Part shown: positions 48,201 through 58,963 of the stretch, piece after piece
How positions within the stretch are numbered: the stretch's first letter is position 1
Layout of the letters: every line of letters starts with the position of its first letter
Assembly: GCA_035582835.1 (NCBI GenBank)
Contig: JAYKAV010002788.1
Coordinates: 2,068,498-2,132,497 of the forward strand
Direction: 5' to 3'
Origin: Phoebastria nigripes
Taxonomy: Eukaryota; Chordata; Aves; Procellariiformes; Diomedeidae
Length of the DNA: 64,000 nucleotides
Program-made: the position numbers and the translations under genes
The notes under the pieces: model-generated
Seen by the model: the letters and a program-made list of their open reading frames with translations, nothing else
Database searches by the model: none
Told to the model about the DNA's origin: nothing

Positions 48201-51200
48201 TCAGTATTATATACTGTAAAAGCGTTACTACTTCGAGCACTTTCCCCCCACAGCATACAAGCTAAACAGGATAAAATGAGGGTATAAGAAGACGACAGAC
48301 AGAACAGGACTGGGGAGGAAACACAGTGGCAAAAATAACAGAATATACCCCATTCCTGGCCAAGCTGGGAGCAATATTCAAAACCCATTCCTGTTATCAG
48401 GTTATAGTTTTTTTCTCTAGATAGCATGGAAGAGAAATTTTGAAGAGGTGCTTCCAGTATGTGAAAAAAAATGCATGGTAGAAAGGATTGAAGTATAACA
48501 TGCTGCAAATACATTTGAAAACATAACAATAGCAAGGGTTTAAGCTATACACTTCCATTGAAAAAGAAAATTCAGCAATGCACAAATACATTTAAAAGCA
48601 ATGCAATTCTAGGTTGCCCTAATAAAATCCTGAATAAGAGAAATGCTAGAGAACTCCACGGGTGCTAGAATAATTAGACCCTTCTTGTCTTTTCATCACA
48701 CAACTCTTCAACTCTTCCTGTAGTGGAAAATTTATTGAGGTAAAGGCTTTTATTTAGACTCCCTCATTTAATCTGCTTTGAGAAATCTTTACAACACATT
48801 CCCAACACACGTCTGATCTGGTAACATTCCTTGTAGTTTATGGTCAACATACCTGCAACTTCAGCAAAGAATTTCGAACTACTAACATATTACAGACATT
48901 ATAAATACAAGGGTCCTTGCTTTACTAACCACACTTGCTATTTACATGTAATTTTCTATTGATACTTTTATTCCACCAAGTAGCAACATGTGCATACAGC
49001 TTCATGTCAGTCTCAATTAATTGTCTGTCAGAAGTTAGTTCTTATTTATTTCCTTGNTCGGTTGCTACAGTCTTGAAGCATGTCGTACGTCTATTAAACT
49101 CGTTAAATCTGTCTAAACAATTTATTGAGTTCCTACATTGAAAATACCAGTAAGGCTAAAGTCAGACAATCCGCTTTTGACCTCATCATCAGACATGGAA
49201 ACTTTGTTTTTAAGCAGCTTTACTTTTTCAAAACCCTAAAACACCATGTGTCACTGGTTAGGAACAATCCTACAAGACAATGGAGCTCAAGCACACTTAC
49301 AGATAATTGTAAATCTAAACTCCATTAAAGATATCAAGACAAACCTGTAAGAGGATGATATTGTGAAACAGAGTAAGTAAATTTTTGGTTACATTTTACA
49401 TTCAAAGATCTAACTGCACTTTTCGACAGTTTAAGTATGTGACCAGTTTGGTTTTTGCTTAATGGGGATGAATACCCAAATAAATCTTCATGCAGTTGGA
49501 CTACATACTTTTGTACAGGCCTTCCAGTTTCAGAAAAATACAAATATACAATTTTTTATTTAATCTGAGACATAGATCAAGACCAAAATAAGTCTATCTT
49601 CTGTTGATACTTTTGAAAATTAAAAATCGCCTTCTTCATCTTCCTGTCCTTCATCAAAACTATACGGGATGTCTAGGTATCAGTATAGTCACTTTTTACA
49701 TTTGCAAGATATAGAAATACTTTAGGTTAAACTCCTTTACCTGGATCACCTGTTTGTGTTCCTATTTCAGACAAGTTTGTTTCCTAAGGTATAAGACATA
49801 AGGGGGGATGATACCGTGTTCTGGTATTTATTCACTGTTACTCAGTTTGGTAGCTAAGCTTTGCTCACTGCTTAGAAAACATCATTTCATGATCAAGATG
49901 NTGTCATCATCTAATCCTGTTCTATCCTGTCAGTCATTTGAGAATTCTGAAGTAAATCAATGACAATCTTACCAATATAAGTCCATTGTTATTTGCATGG
50001 CCAAAGAGAATTATTCCATATCATTTATCATAAGTGGCACAGTACTTTTTATCTTGCAGTTTAAATACACATGGCCAAGCTGTTGGATTATTTTAAGGCT
50101 ATATCTGAACCTATAAGACACCAGCTGCCAAAACATTCAAAAACAGAGTTTAAATATGTTAAATCCTATTTTTACTAGCTAACTCTTAGGGATCAGAAAA
50201 AAAAAAAAAAAAACACACCACCTTTCTGGAGAGATTCTCTCATAACACCTTCTCGGAGCCACCTAACCTTGCTTTCTCTTGAAGGCCAGGTAACAATTAG
50301 ATGGACCACAACTCATACCAATCATGGCAATTCCTATGTTTCTATCCACAAGTAACACCACTGCAATGAGTGCTCTAAGTGGTAATGGGCTATGTCTTAG
50401 TGTTAGAAAGTCTAGATTTGCAAGAGTACCAGCCCAGAATAAGCATGTCTGATTTGGTGTTTGGCAAATGTACTAGTTGAAATGGTGTCTTTTAGTTACA
50501 GTCTCCTGTCTGTGGATCCCAGAGCTTACTGAATATGTAGTCACTTANAAACTCAATCTTCCTCGTTATGAGTGTATTGCCACGTTATTTCAAATTATAC
50601 TGGGTCTATCCATCACCTGCTCAACAGTATGCATCATGAACGTCACAAAAACTTCTGCACTATTTTGAAATAATTTTTTCAATGCCCGTTCCAATTCCTG
50701 CATTAAAAAAATCTACCTCTGAATTCTACTGAGTACCCAAGCAAGTGATCTTTCTGGCATTTTAAATACATTGTGGGTGCTTATGGACTTCTTAGCACAG
50801 CAGCTAAAACAGACTAAGGTTTAGTCATAGGAAAATAGCACAAATTTNTTTTCTGATGCCTTCTCTCTATTCTTCCCTAGACAGGTTTACCTTATTTCTT
50901 CTGCTCAGGTAAAAAGCATAGTACACAGACTTTTCTATCAAACTCCCGTACTCATTTTTCCATTTCTCTATGAACACCACTCAAGGAGTGCTGTATGCAG
51001 TTTGAAATAACTGGCTGTCAAACTACAACATTCATTGCTGCAACTGTANAAAAGGCTAAATTAAGACTTGTGTAAAATGCCTTAGAGGAACACATCCATA
51101 GCTGTGATACAGACAATAAATTAAGTGCAAAACTAATGGGCTTTATACAAGCGAATGAATTAAATGATTAGAAAGGAGGGGGAAAATGAGCTGTAAGAAC

Positions 51201-51229
51201 AATCGGTCAATGTAAAGAAACCATCCAAA
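45291..51229. other. Unique AT-rich DNA, no supported gene
   Basis: Poly-A runs at 45,673-45,692 and about 50,197-50,213. Frames reach 119 codons (48,176-48,535 minus) without recognisable motifs. Isolated Ns are frequent here (46,767; 46,866; 47,097; 47,489; 49,057; 49,901; 50,548; 50,848; 51,049). Confidence 0.5.
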
Positions 51230-51400
51230 CATGTCAGTGCGGATCATTACATAATGTTCTCTCAGGGTACTTGTTACGAGCAAACTTAACTGTTTCCGTT
51301 CAGGCGGACAGTTTTCACCAAGGTAACGCCGTTAAATCCTAACAGTGTTGGCTAACGCTGCATGCACACGGATTTCGTTTCTGTGTGTTTGAATCGTGTT
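51230..51400. promoter_or_regulatory. CpG-retaining patch with inverted repeat
   Basis: About ten CpGs occur between 51,242 and 51,395 although GC content is only moderate and neighbouring kilobases are CpG-poor. Inside lies an inverted repeat: AACTGT (51,288-51,293), TT, CCG, a TTCAGG loop, CGG, ACAGTT (51,308-51,313). Several YAACNG-type (Myb-like) words are present (AACTG, AACAG, TAACG). CpG retention suggests low germline methylation or selection, as at enhancers or conserved non-coding elements. No open frame or promoter motif was seen. Confidence 0.3.
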
Positions 51401-53644
51401 TATATTTAAAACAATGAAAAAGTACAGAGCACTGTAACATCAGGACTACAATCTTGATTTGGATATGTGTGATTTTGCACATGTATTTGCTCAGCCACTA
51501 GGCAAAGGACGGAGAGAGGGCTGTGGATTCCAGTGTTACCTTGTTAAGAACAGTTTATCTGGAGAGGAGGGGTGCGGGGGAACGGTACCTTTCTGAGCTA
51601 AATTCCCAGTACATAGCACATCTGGAGATGGCACGGACCACATCAATATGTTACTCCATCCTCTCCCCTCCTGTGATCCTGGACTGATACAGGACTGGGC
51701 TAGTCTAAACAATGTCAGTAGAAAATAACACGTAGGGACTTGCTGCTTGTACAAAGATCATCCAGTTGTATCTCATCTTCCTGCCCCTAAAATCTACTTC
51801 CCATGGAAGAGCTGTCTCTTCTCTGTCTCTTATCAGGAACATCTGAGTTTGCTGGCCAAAGAATCTCTAAGTCAGGGAAATAAGCAACAATTTAAAACCC
51901 TTTACTATTAGGTGAGCAAAAAGCATAATCAAGATCTGGCCATTATTTTTGTTTATTATAGATGCTTAGGATATAGTATAAACAGAGGGAAATGTTTAGT
52001 TTGAAGGAATCTTCTTGACAATCTTCTTTAGCATTTATACGGCTATAGGCAAAGGTAATTTCTGACTGATACTAGGCTGTCTGGTTTTTTAGTTTGGTTT
52101 TTTCAGATAAAGTTGCTTTCTTTCTTCTCTCTGCCTACCTACAAAACAAAACAATGCAACAATTNCAACATTGCCCAGCTAGCACTCACCTCTTAGCAAA
52201 ACATTGGGGTACAGTCAGTTCATGTGTTAATGTTTGAGCTCATAATCTATTTAAATAAGAGTATGAGAAATGTATAAAGATACCATAAACCCTGACACTT
52301 CCTAAATTTTCAACAGAAGAGAAGCCTAGTTTTCTTCCTAGTTCTAGCTCTTCAGACCTGTTTGAAGCTTTCATGACCTCTCCTATGCATTTGCTATTCT
52401 TCAGTGTCTTTCTCATACTATTTATTTCCTTACAAGTTTTCACAGAACTCACATCAGATGTGAATTTGGCTGCCTGCAACCCAATGCTCCATATGGCATT
52501 CTTACCCACGTACTCTTACACTTCTATAACAATCTTTTTTACTTTGTGTTTTATTTTGCTTTGTATTTTTTATTTACTAAATTGATTCAGAATGTTTTCC
52601 TTATATTTCCATATTTTATCCCTGTTGTTCTGTTACTGCCAAAAAATACATGCATATGGATACTCCAGCACATCATAACTATCAAAACCAGAACCCAGTT
52701 GAGTTATGTGACATTTGCTTTGTGAAATCGCCTTTCTCATTTCAGCTGCAGGAGCTCTAAGGGAAGGCCAAACAGCTTACCCAGGCTTTTCAGAAAACGC
52801 TGGCTTAAAGGAGGCAGAGGGCTTCAATGTAATTTACTAACATTTCATTCTTAGAGATGACTGACTGCACACAAACAGATTGGGAAACATTCCTCTGCAG
52901 GACAGATACTACTTTATATTCATAATATTTTTACTGGTGCCCAGGAGTTGCACAGATCCTGTCTGAAAGCGTAAAAACAAATCTGACTTTTAGCTTGATA
53001 CTAATTTGAAACACCCTTTTATCATTTACAAACCTATCTTCACTCCTTTTAAATGTTAACATTAACTGGTATAACTCATGATTTCCCACCTTCCCNGCTT
53101 GTCATTTTCCCCAAACTGCTTTGAGAACTGTCTTTCTGGCACTCGCCACCTTGCCTCTCTGGGATTCCTATAGAAAATTCAGAACATGTTCACAGTTTTT
53201 CTTTTTAGCATATCAGTGCCCAGGGTGTTGTTAGTCTTTCTGGGTCTCTCTTCCTTTTTGGTCTGATCTTAATCTATCCATGACTAGTACTGCAGCTAGT
53301 AGTACAGCTGGCTATCAGCAGAAAGAAAGAGACCTAATGGCAACAGATGAGAAACCTAAATAGATGGGGGAAAAAAATTCATCAGCAGTTGAGAATGAAG
53401 ACAGGTGAAGTGCTTAATGGGGTAGAGATAACAGAAATGAAGGAGAAGTTGAGGATGTGGGCTGAAAGAATGACCTACAAGCTAGGGATCAAACATGGTA
53501 CCAAATCAGGCAACAAAGTCCCTCTCAGGGAAGAATGACATGCAGGTAGTCACAGATCCCAGGCTATATCTTAGAGAAACTCCACTAACAAGACAATGAA
53601 GACCAAGACAGTAGGATGAATCTATGGTGCAAACCATTATATTT
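51401..53644. other. Unique AT-rich DNA, no supported gene
   Basis: Frames below 90 codons and no repeat recognised. Ns at 52,165 and 53,096. Confidence 0.5.
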
Positions 53645-53712
53645 GAGCATCTAACTCTCACTGAAGTTAATTGAACTTAGACTCACCAAAACTTTTGGGG
53701 ATCTCAGTCTTC
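53645..53712. mobile_element. Ancient amniote foldback repeat remnant
   Basis: GAGCATCTAACTCTCACTGA, AGTTAATTGAACTTAGACTC, then ACTTTTGGGGATCTCAGTC follows a reptile palindromic repeat (gcacctaactcccattga, aatcaatgggacttaggc, acctttgaggatctgggcc). The TCACTGAAGTTAATTGAA centre is the degenerate palindrome. Identified from memory; family name not asserted. Confidence 0.5.
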
Positions 53713-54395
53713 TACCCAACCATGCAGAACTTGAAAATTAGTCTAGGTAATAGAAGCTTAACTATTTCTAGCTTTCCAGGCTGCTGCTGGCTGGCACTTA
53801 TTATCTGAAATACTGATAAACTGGTGTGTTTGATCTAAGAATAAAAACTGGTACCCTTCCTTTTCTTGCTTTTGCCAATTTCCTCTCCTTGCCAAAGTCT
53901 ACACCAGGAAGGGCATTAGATGGCTACCCAAGCCACACTGCAGTGCAATTCAATTAGGGAGACTGATTCTTATTTGCCTGCAGTTGTATATGACAATCAG
54001 CTAACACGTCCACAGAGGACTTGCAACTGTACGTCATATCAATGAAGTGACTTGTCTTTTAGGAAGGAAAAAGAAAAAAGAAAGTTGTATAGAGTATTTT
54101 GTCCTGATGTTCATGGGAGTCTTTGTCCAAAGTTTTGCATCATTTTCATCACAGAACCCTCCCTTGCTCTTCACTTCCCATGCGAAGTGGATAAATCTAG
54201 TACCCGAGCAAAAAGAGCAGTGCTTGGAGAAGAGAAAGCAACAGTACAACTTCCCACGACTCACCTCCCAGTAGCTAAGATGAATTTCTCTCCTCTCCCC
54301 CCGTTCCACTTGTTCAAATCACAGATAATCGCTTGCAAATAAAGTGTGGTTAATAGTGGCTTCTTGAAGATGCCAGTCCCTTAGGTGAGGATTAC
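53713..54395. other. Unique DNA, nothing seen
   Basis: Overlapping frames on both strands at 54,034-54,342 are up to 96 codons with no recognisable motif. Confidence 0.5.
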
Positions 54396-54523
54396 ATAGA
54401 ACACGAAGCCTTGTGTTCTATATAAGAGACTATAAGTCTCTTACAGAAGCCTTGTGTTCTATATAAGAGACTATAAGTCTCTTACAGAAGCCTTGTGTTC
54501 TATATAAGAGACTATAAGTCTCC
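54396..54523. repeat. 41-bp tandem array with hairpin in each unit
   Basis: Units start with GAAGCCTTGTGTTC at 54,405, 54,446 and 54,487, two full copies and most of a third, essentially identical. Each contains a perfect 9-bp hairpin: TAAGAGACT, ATA loop, AGTCTCTTA (54,423-54,443 in the first unit; the third unit is truncated after TCTC). The left edge forms a second hairpin: ATAGAACAC (54,396-54,404) pairs with GTGTTCTAT (54,413-54,421). Beyond the array, TAGTCTACAAGTCTATAG repeats pieces of the same words. No spacers are present, so it is not a CRISPR. Confidence 0.92.
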
Positions 54524-55607
54524 TATAGTCTACAAGTCTATAGAAGACTTGTGTGTGCCAAAATTTTTCCCTTTTCCAAAAACCTGACCCAGAGTTAAAT
54601 TTGATCACAAAAAGTTTGGTAACTACAGTTTCTTGTCACATGCCACATTTGGGATCCACGACATCTGAATTCTTTTTTTTTCAGCTAGATATTTGAAAAT
54701 TTAATGCTGTTTTCCTCAAACTCTACAACTGATAATTGTCTCTATTTGTCTTTTTCAGGCTACTTATTTTAAGCTGGATTCTACAAGTTTGTGCTGCTTA
54801 CGTAGTACTTCACTGAAATCAACAGAGAACGAATTTAAATAAAATGAATGAGGTACTTGGTTTGAAGAGGGTTTTATGCTTAAGGAAATGGTACTTCTTG
54901 CAAACAAGATATCAAAGACTTAATTTCACAACATGGTGCTATAATGTTTAATTGCTCACTCAAAAATATTACCAGGATAAATATATTTTTCTCAAATAAA
55001 TCAAACATCCATCAAAACACTAATTTATACAGTTTTTAATTTGCATTAAATAAACTGCAAAGAAACCCTGTCACAAGGATTTTTCCTTATAGACAGACCA
55101 TTGTGTCAAACTTAATTGCTCAGCATATGTGAATTACTTTGGATTATATTACATTCTGGAAAAATGACAAGATCAGATTGATGAAAAAAATTAAAACACA
55201 GATCAATGATTATGTTGGAAAGGACAAAATGACTAAGAGAACTGAAGCACTTTGACACTGAATGGAATTATTTCTGTTTGCACAGAAAAATAATTTGGTT
55301 TATTCACACATAAATTCACTTACAATGTATATATAATAGCAATGATGAAATCTTCTAGATCGCTATAATTAGAATAGACAAAGAAAAATGATGTTTTATG
55401 TTGTGAAGAATATTAAATTAGTATTTTAAAAAAAATTTACATTCACAGTCAGTAGAAACCAGCTATTTGGGGCAATACTAATAATTAACATCCTAGAAGT
55501 TAATGTATACAAACGAATAATTTTAGTCGCACAGCTGCTGCACAGCTTAAGTTACTCATATATAATTTTGCAGGCTTGAAACTTGTGTAGCAAATAGTTG
55601 CAGAGAC
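54524..55607. other. Unique AT-rich DNA, nothing seen
   Basis: No open frame of note. A phrase at about 54,809-54,833 (ACTTCACTGAAATCAACAGA) resembles the core of the ancient foldback repeats but is too short to call. Confidence 0.45.
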
Positions 55608-55639
55608 ATTTCCTTGGAACTCAGTAGCTCCAAGGAAAT
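55608..55639. repeat. Perfect 11-bp inverted repeat (hairpin)
   Basis: ATTTCCTTGGA (55,608-55,618) pairs exactly with TCCAAGGAAAT (55,629-55,639). The 10-base loop can extend the stem by CT/AG after one mismatch. Confidence 0.85.
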
Positions 55640-55824
55640 ATAGCTGCCTTGTTATTTAACTGAATCAAAAACATTGAAGACCTATCTTTCAAATATAAAG
55701 CAGATGCATGACCCTGTACTTACACTCATGGGTATTTTCAGTTATTATTTTGGTTACTGGATAAGGTCCTTAATATTTTAATGGTGTAACATTAACATAA
55801 CAAAAATTAAGAGAGAGATGAAAA

Positions 55825-55974
55825 GTAGAATAGAATAGAATAGTTTCAGTTGGAAGGGACCTACAGTGGTCATCTAGTCCAACTGCCTGACCACTTCAGG
55901 GCTGACCAAAAGTTAAAGCATATTAAGGGCATTGTCCAAATGCCTCTTCAACACTGACAGGCATGGGGCATTAC
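55825..55974 (-). mobile_element. CR1 LINE 3' end, minus strand
   Basis: Read on the plus strand, TAGAATAGAATAGAATAG (55,826-55,843), TTCAGTTGGAAGGGACCTAC and GTCATCTAGTCCAACTGCC are the reverse complement of the CR1 3' tail, here ending in an expanded ATTCT repeat in place of the usual ATTCTATG octamers. It continues through TGCCTCTTCAACACTGACAG and GGCATGGGGCATTACC before the match is lost. The copy is short, 5'-truncated and inactive. Confidence 0.93.
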
Positions 55975-58211
55975 CTTATAGTAACCACTGTAAGTTTTCA
56001 ACTTCATTCATTAGTTAGTCCCAAAAGCTTATACATGCAAAATTATTTGAGAAATACTATTCAAAGTAGGCAATGGTTGAGAATTGCTCTAATTTTAACT
56101 CTAAAAAAAAATAAAATCTAATGAAACCATCCTTATGAGATGACAGAATAATTCAGCCTATTAGAAATAAATCAACAGCAACAGAAAAAGCAAGAAAGAT
56201 CAGGACTTGCAAGGTTGGTTATTGTCAGAGAAATTCTCCAGCTTCAATACTGAGCTCGGGTTTATATAATAAATTTTCTTCTAGTAAAATTAGCTGCTGT
56301 TGCACAAAGCAGATTACAGTGCAACTGGTTTAACCTTGTACTAACTGAGAGCTATACATCTCAAGTGAAAGAAGCCTTTCTGCAATGTGCTGATGTTTTT
56401 TGTACCTTCCAATTATTCTTCAACGCACAGTAATTCATCTAGAGCAGTTAATATCCAAGGTATTAACTAATATTAAATCTCTTGATCTAGATCTCTCTTA
56501 TTCCTCCGGTACAATTCCTACAGCTGGGCATGCAACTTTGGCTAAGGTTCTACAATCCTCCCTCCACAAAATTGTTTCAAGATCCAAATTGTCTCAGCAT
56601 TTGAGATTGTTTTACCTCTTCCTGTTTTGAACTGCTCCAGACGGAAAGGCAGTTTCATTGCTCTCATGCTGTCCTCACCTAGCATAAATAAGAAGGATCA
56701 TTTTCTTACAAATAATTGGAGGATCACAAATACCTACTGTCTAATTGCCTTCTGCATGGAAACAAAGTGAAGAAAACAAAGGAATTCACTAAACGTTTAC
56801 AAGGGGAATGCTCTTAGCTGGAAGTGAATTTACTATACATGTTTACATCAACAGATAGCTACAACAGGAATGCGCTCAGCTGGAAGCTGGGACCAGTTCC
56901 AGCCACTCTGCACTTCCATTTGAAAAGTGCAGAAGGCATTAGAATAGGAAAAGAGACTCTGGCCTTGTGATAGCATGTTGTGTTTGTAAAAATACTTTGG
57001 CTAGTTTACTCCTGGGATTCTCTGGAGGTTTATGAGTGTCCAAGCCTGCCAAACTGCACAGCCTTCACAAACCCATTACAACCACAGTTAGACCAGAACT
57101 CTCACTTCCCTTGAGGACCGCAGCATTGCTTCACACCGTTAGCTGCTGGTTTTACTCAGGCAAAATTCCTCTTAGCTTCTATCAGAGTTCTACCAATGTG
57201 AAGACTGAATGATTTTGGTCTTTGAAAATAAAGAGATAAGAGGTTAATGCACTAACCCAATCAACCAGCTTCATTAGATGGATTTTAAACTTTACCTAAG
57301 AGTTTCTCCAAGCTGCATCCTGTATATTACTCATATGTTTTTCTGGTGGAATAGTTTAACAACAACCAAAAAACCTAAGCTGCACGTACAACATTTTGTT
57401 CTCTTTAGCATTTCAAATTTCTGCAGGAACACTGTAATTCTATCCCACTGCACCCTGTCCTTTGCCTACACTTGCAAAGAGGCCTGGTTTTATACGCTCT
57501 TACTCCTCAACTGACTGAGTTAGGGCTATCAAAGACTAACTGGCTTGCAAGTTATAGTTTATACAAATGATGAACTAGAATGCCTTTCTGTTTTGTTTTA
57601 AAAGGCTCCTGCCTCAGACCCATTCACTATCCCCCACACTAGCATAGCGGGATTCTTTGTCCTCATCTGAAGTGGAAAGACATGAATGATGATTTATCAT
57701 TTAGCATGAACAAAGGGGTAGGGGCTTGGGGAAATAGGAATTTTCTGTTGCTAACAGACCTGTTTGANGACCTTCTCCTCCTATCCCAGGGCCTCTATAG
57801 CATGCCCTGTTAGACGTCTCAATCCTTAACTCCTAACCTAAAACTACAAATGACTGTATATATGTTCTTTCTCCTTTCAGCACCTAGGCTCTAGGTAGTC
57901 AGCTTTCTAGGCAATGGGAAGAAAGAGTGGTCTCTCCTCAATTGCTGTAGATGCTTTCTACCCATGTTGGGACAAGCTGTTAAGTACTAATTAAACCCCA
58001 AGTTCAAGATGAAAGAAAATTAAAACTGCACATCTATTAAAAGAAATAATTACTCTATAATTTAAACAGAGCTCCTCAATAGTGCTCAGGAACATATAAT
58101 AAAGACCATGTATGGGTAGGTGTAATTGGATGCAGTTGCCTTAGGAACAGATGTTCAGCATATAAAGCAGGAAGCCTGCTTAAAAGGCAAACTCAAAGAC
58201 TTAAGCCTGGT
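55975..58211. other. Unique AT-rich DNA, no supported gene
   Basis: Frames below 80 codons, nothing recognisable. One N at 57,768. Confidence 0.5.
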
Positions 58212-58283
58212 GGGTGAAACCTGGCTTGACTGAAGTTACTGACAAAAGTGCCATGGACTTGGTTGGAGTCAGGGATTCTTCCC
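58212..58283. mobile_element. Ancient amniote foldback repeat, both arms visible
   Basis: The full palindrome can be followed: GGGTGAAACCTGGCTTGAC, TGAAGTTACTGACAAAAGTG, CCATGGACTTGGTTGGAGTC, AGGGATTCTTCCC. This matches the reptile repeat reading gggtgaaatcctggcccc, attgaagtcaatggcaaaa, ctcccattgacttcaatg, gggccaggatttcaccc, with roughly three quarters of positions kept and both termini (GGGTGAAA / TTCxCCC) present. It is a short non-autonomous foldback or MITE-like element, long dead. Confidence 0.65.
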
Positions 58284-58921
58284 AACAGCTTTTCTAATAA
58301 TTCTCTCATATTTGCAATATTAGTATGAGTGCAGAGCTGACTATTACTTTGAGCCAGAAGTGCTCTACTGGAGGTGCATTTTCCAGTTTCCTTTGTGCAA
58401 CAATTTCATCAAGAAATGAAAAGTATTTAGGGAGTCATAAGAGAGTCTAGGTTTACAGTCTGGAGGTTCTGATATCATTTCCACTTCCAATGTATTTTTA
58501 TTATGTAGACAAGAGAGATTGTGCTTTTAAAGAAGGGTTATTGTAGGGTGTAATAGAATTTGACGTGCAGAAAGAAAACACCGTCTGGTATATGAGTGTC
58601 ATTTTAGCGTAATATTAATAGCAAAGATTCCTATAAAGATGCCATGCAAAAATCTTTTCATTTTCTGAGTTTTTTAGGAATAAATACAGAATGCCTAATA
58701 CTGTTTGCCAGAACAATTTCCAGTGAGATTCAACTTCTACTATGCGCATACCAGAATCAGAAGGTCCAAAGTATTGCTCCCAGTACAAGATTCAAGACCT
58801 GTTTCTTGTCCATGTATTTCTTTACAAAGAATATACTCATTCATGCTTCTATGATTTACTGCCCATTTTTGTTTCCATTTGGAGAAATATTATAAAACAC
58901 AAAACTAATTCTCACCCTGTA
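58284..58921. other. Unique DNA, nothing seen
   Basis: No recognisable feature. Frames are below 85 codons. Confidence 0.5.
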
Positions 58922-58963
58922 TGAAGTCAGAACGCATGTAGAGCTCTCTACCTGTTGACTTCA
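58922..58963. repeat. Nested inverted repeat
   Basis: Outer arms TGAAGTCA (58,922-58,929) and TGACTTCA (58,956-58,963) enclose an inner perfect hairpin GTAGAG-CT-CTCTAC (58,938-58,951). The outer arm sequence equals the GAAGTCA core of the ancient foldback repeats, so this may be a fourth, more decayed relic. Confidence 0.75.

Noticed and set aside
54405..54523. CRISPR-like regular repeat
   Set aside because: The units abut with no spacers, and the genome is vertebrate. It is a simple tandem array.
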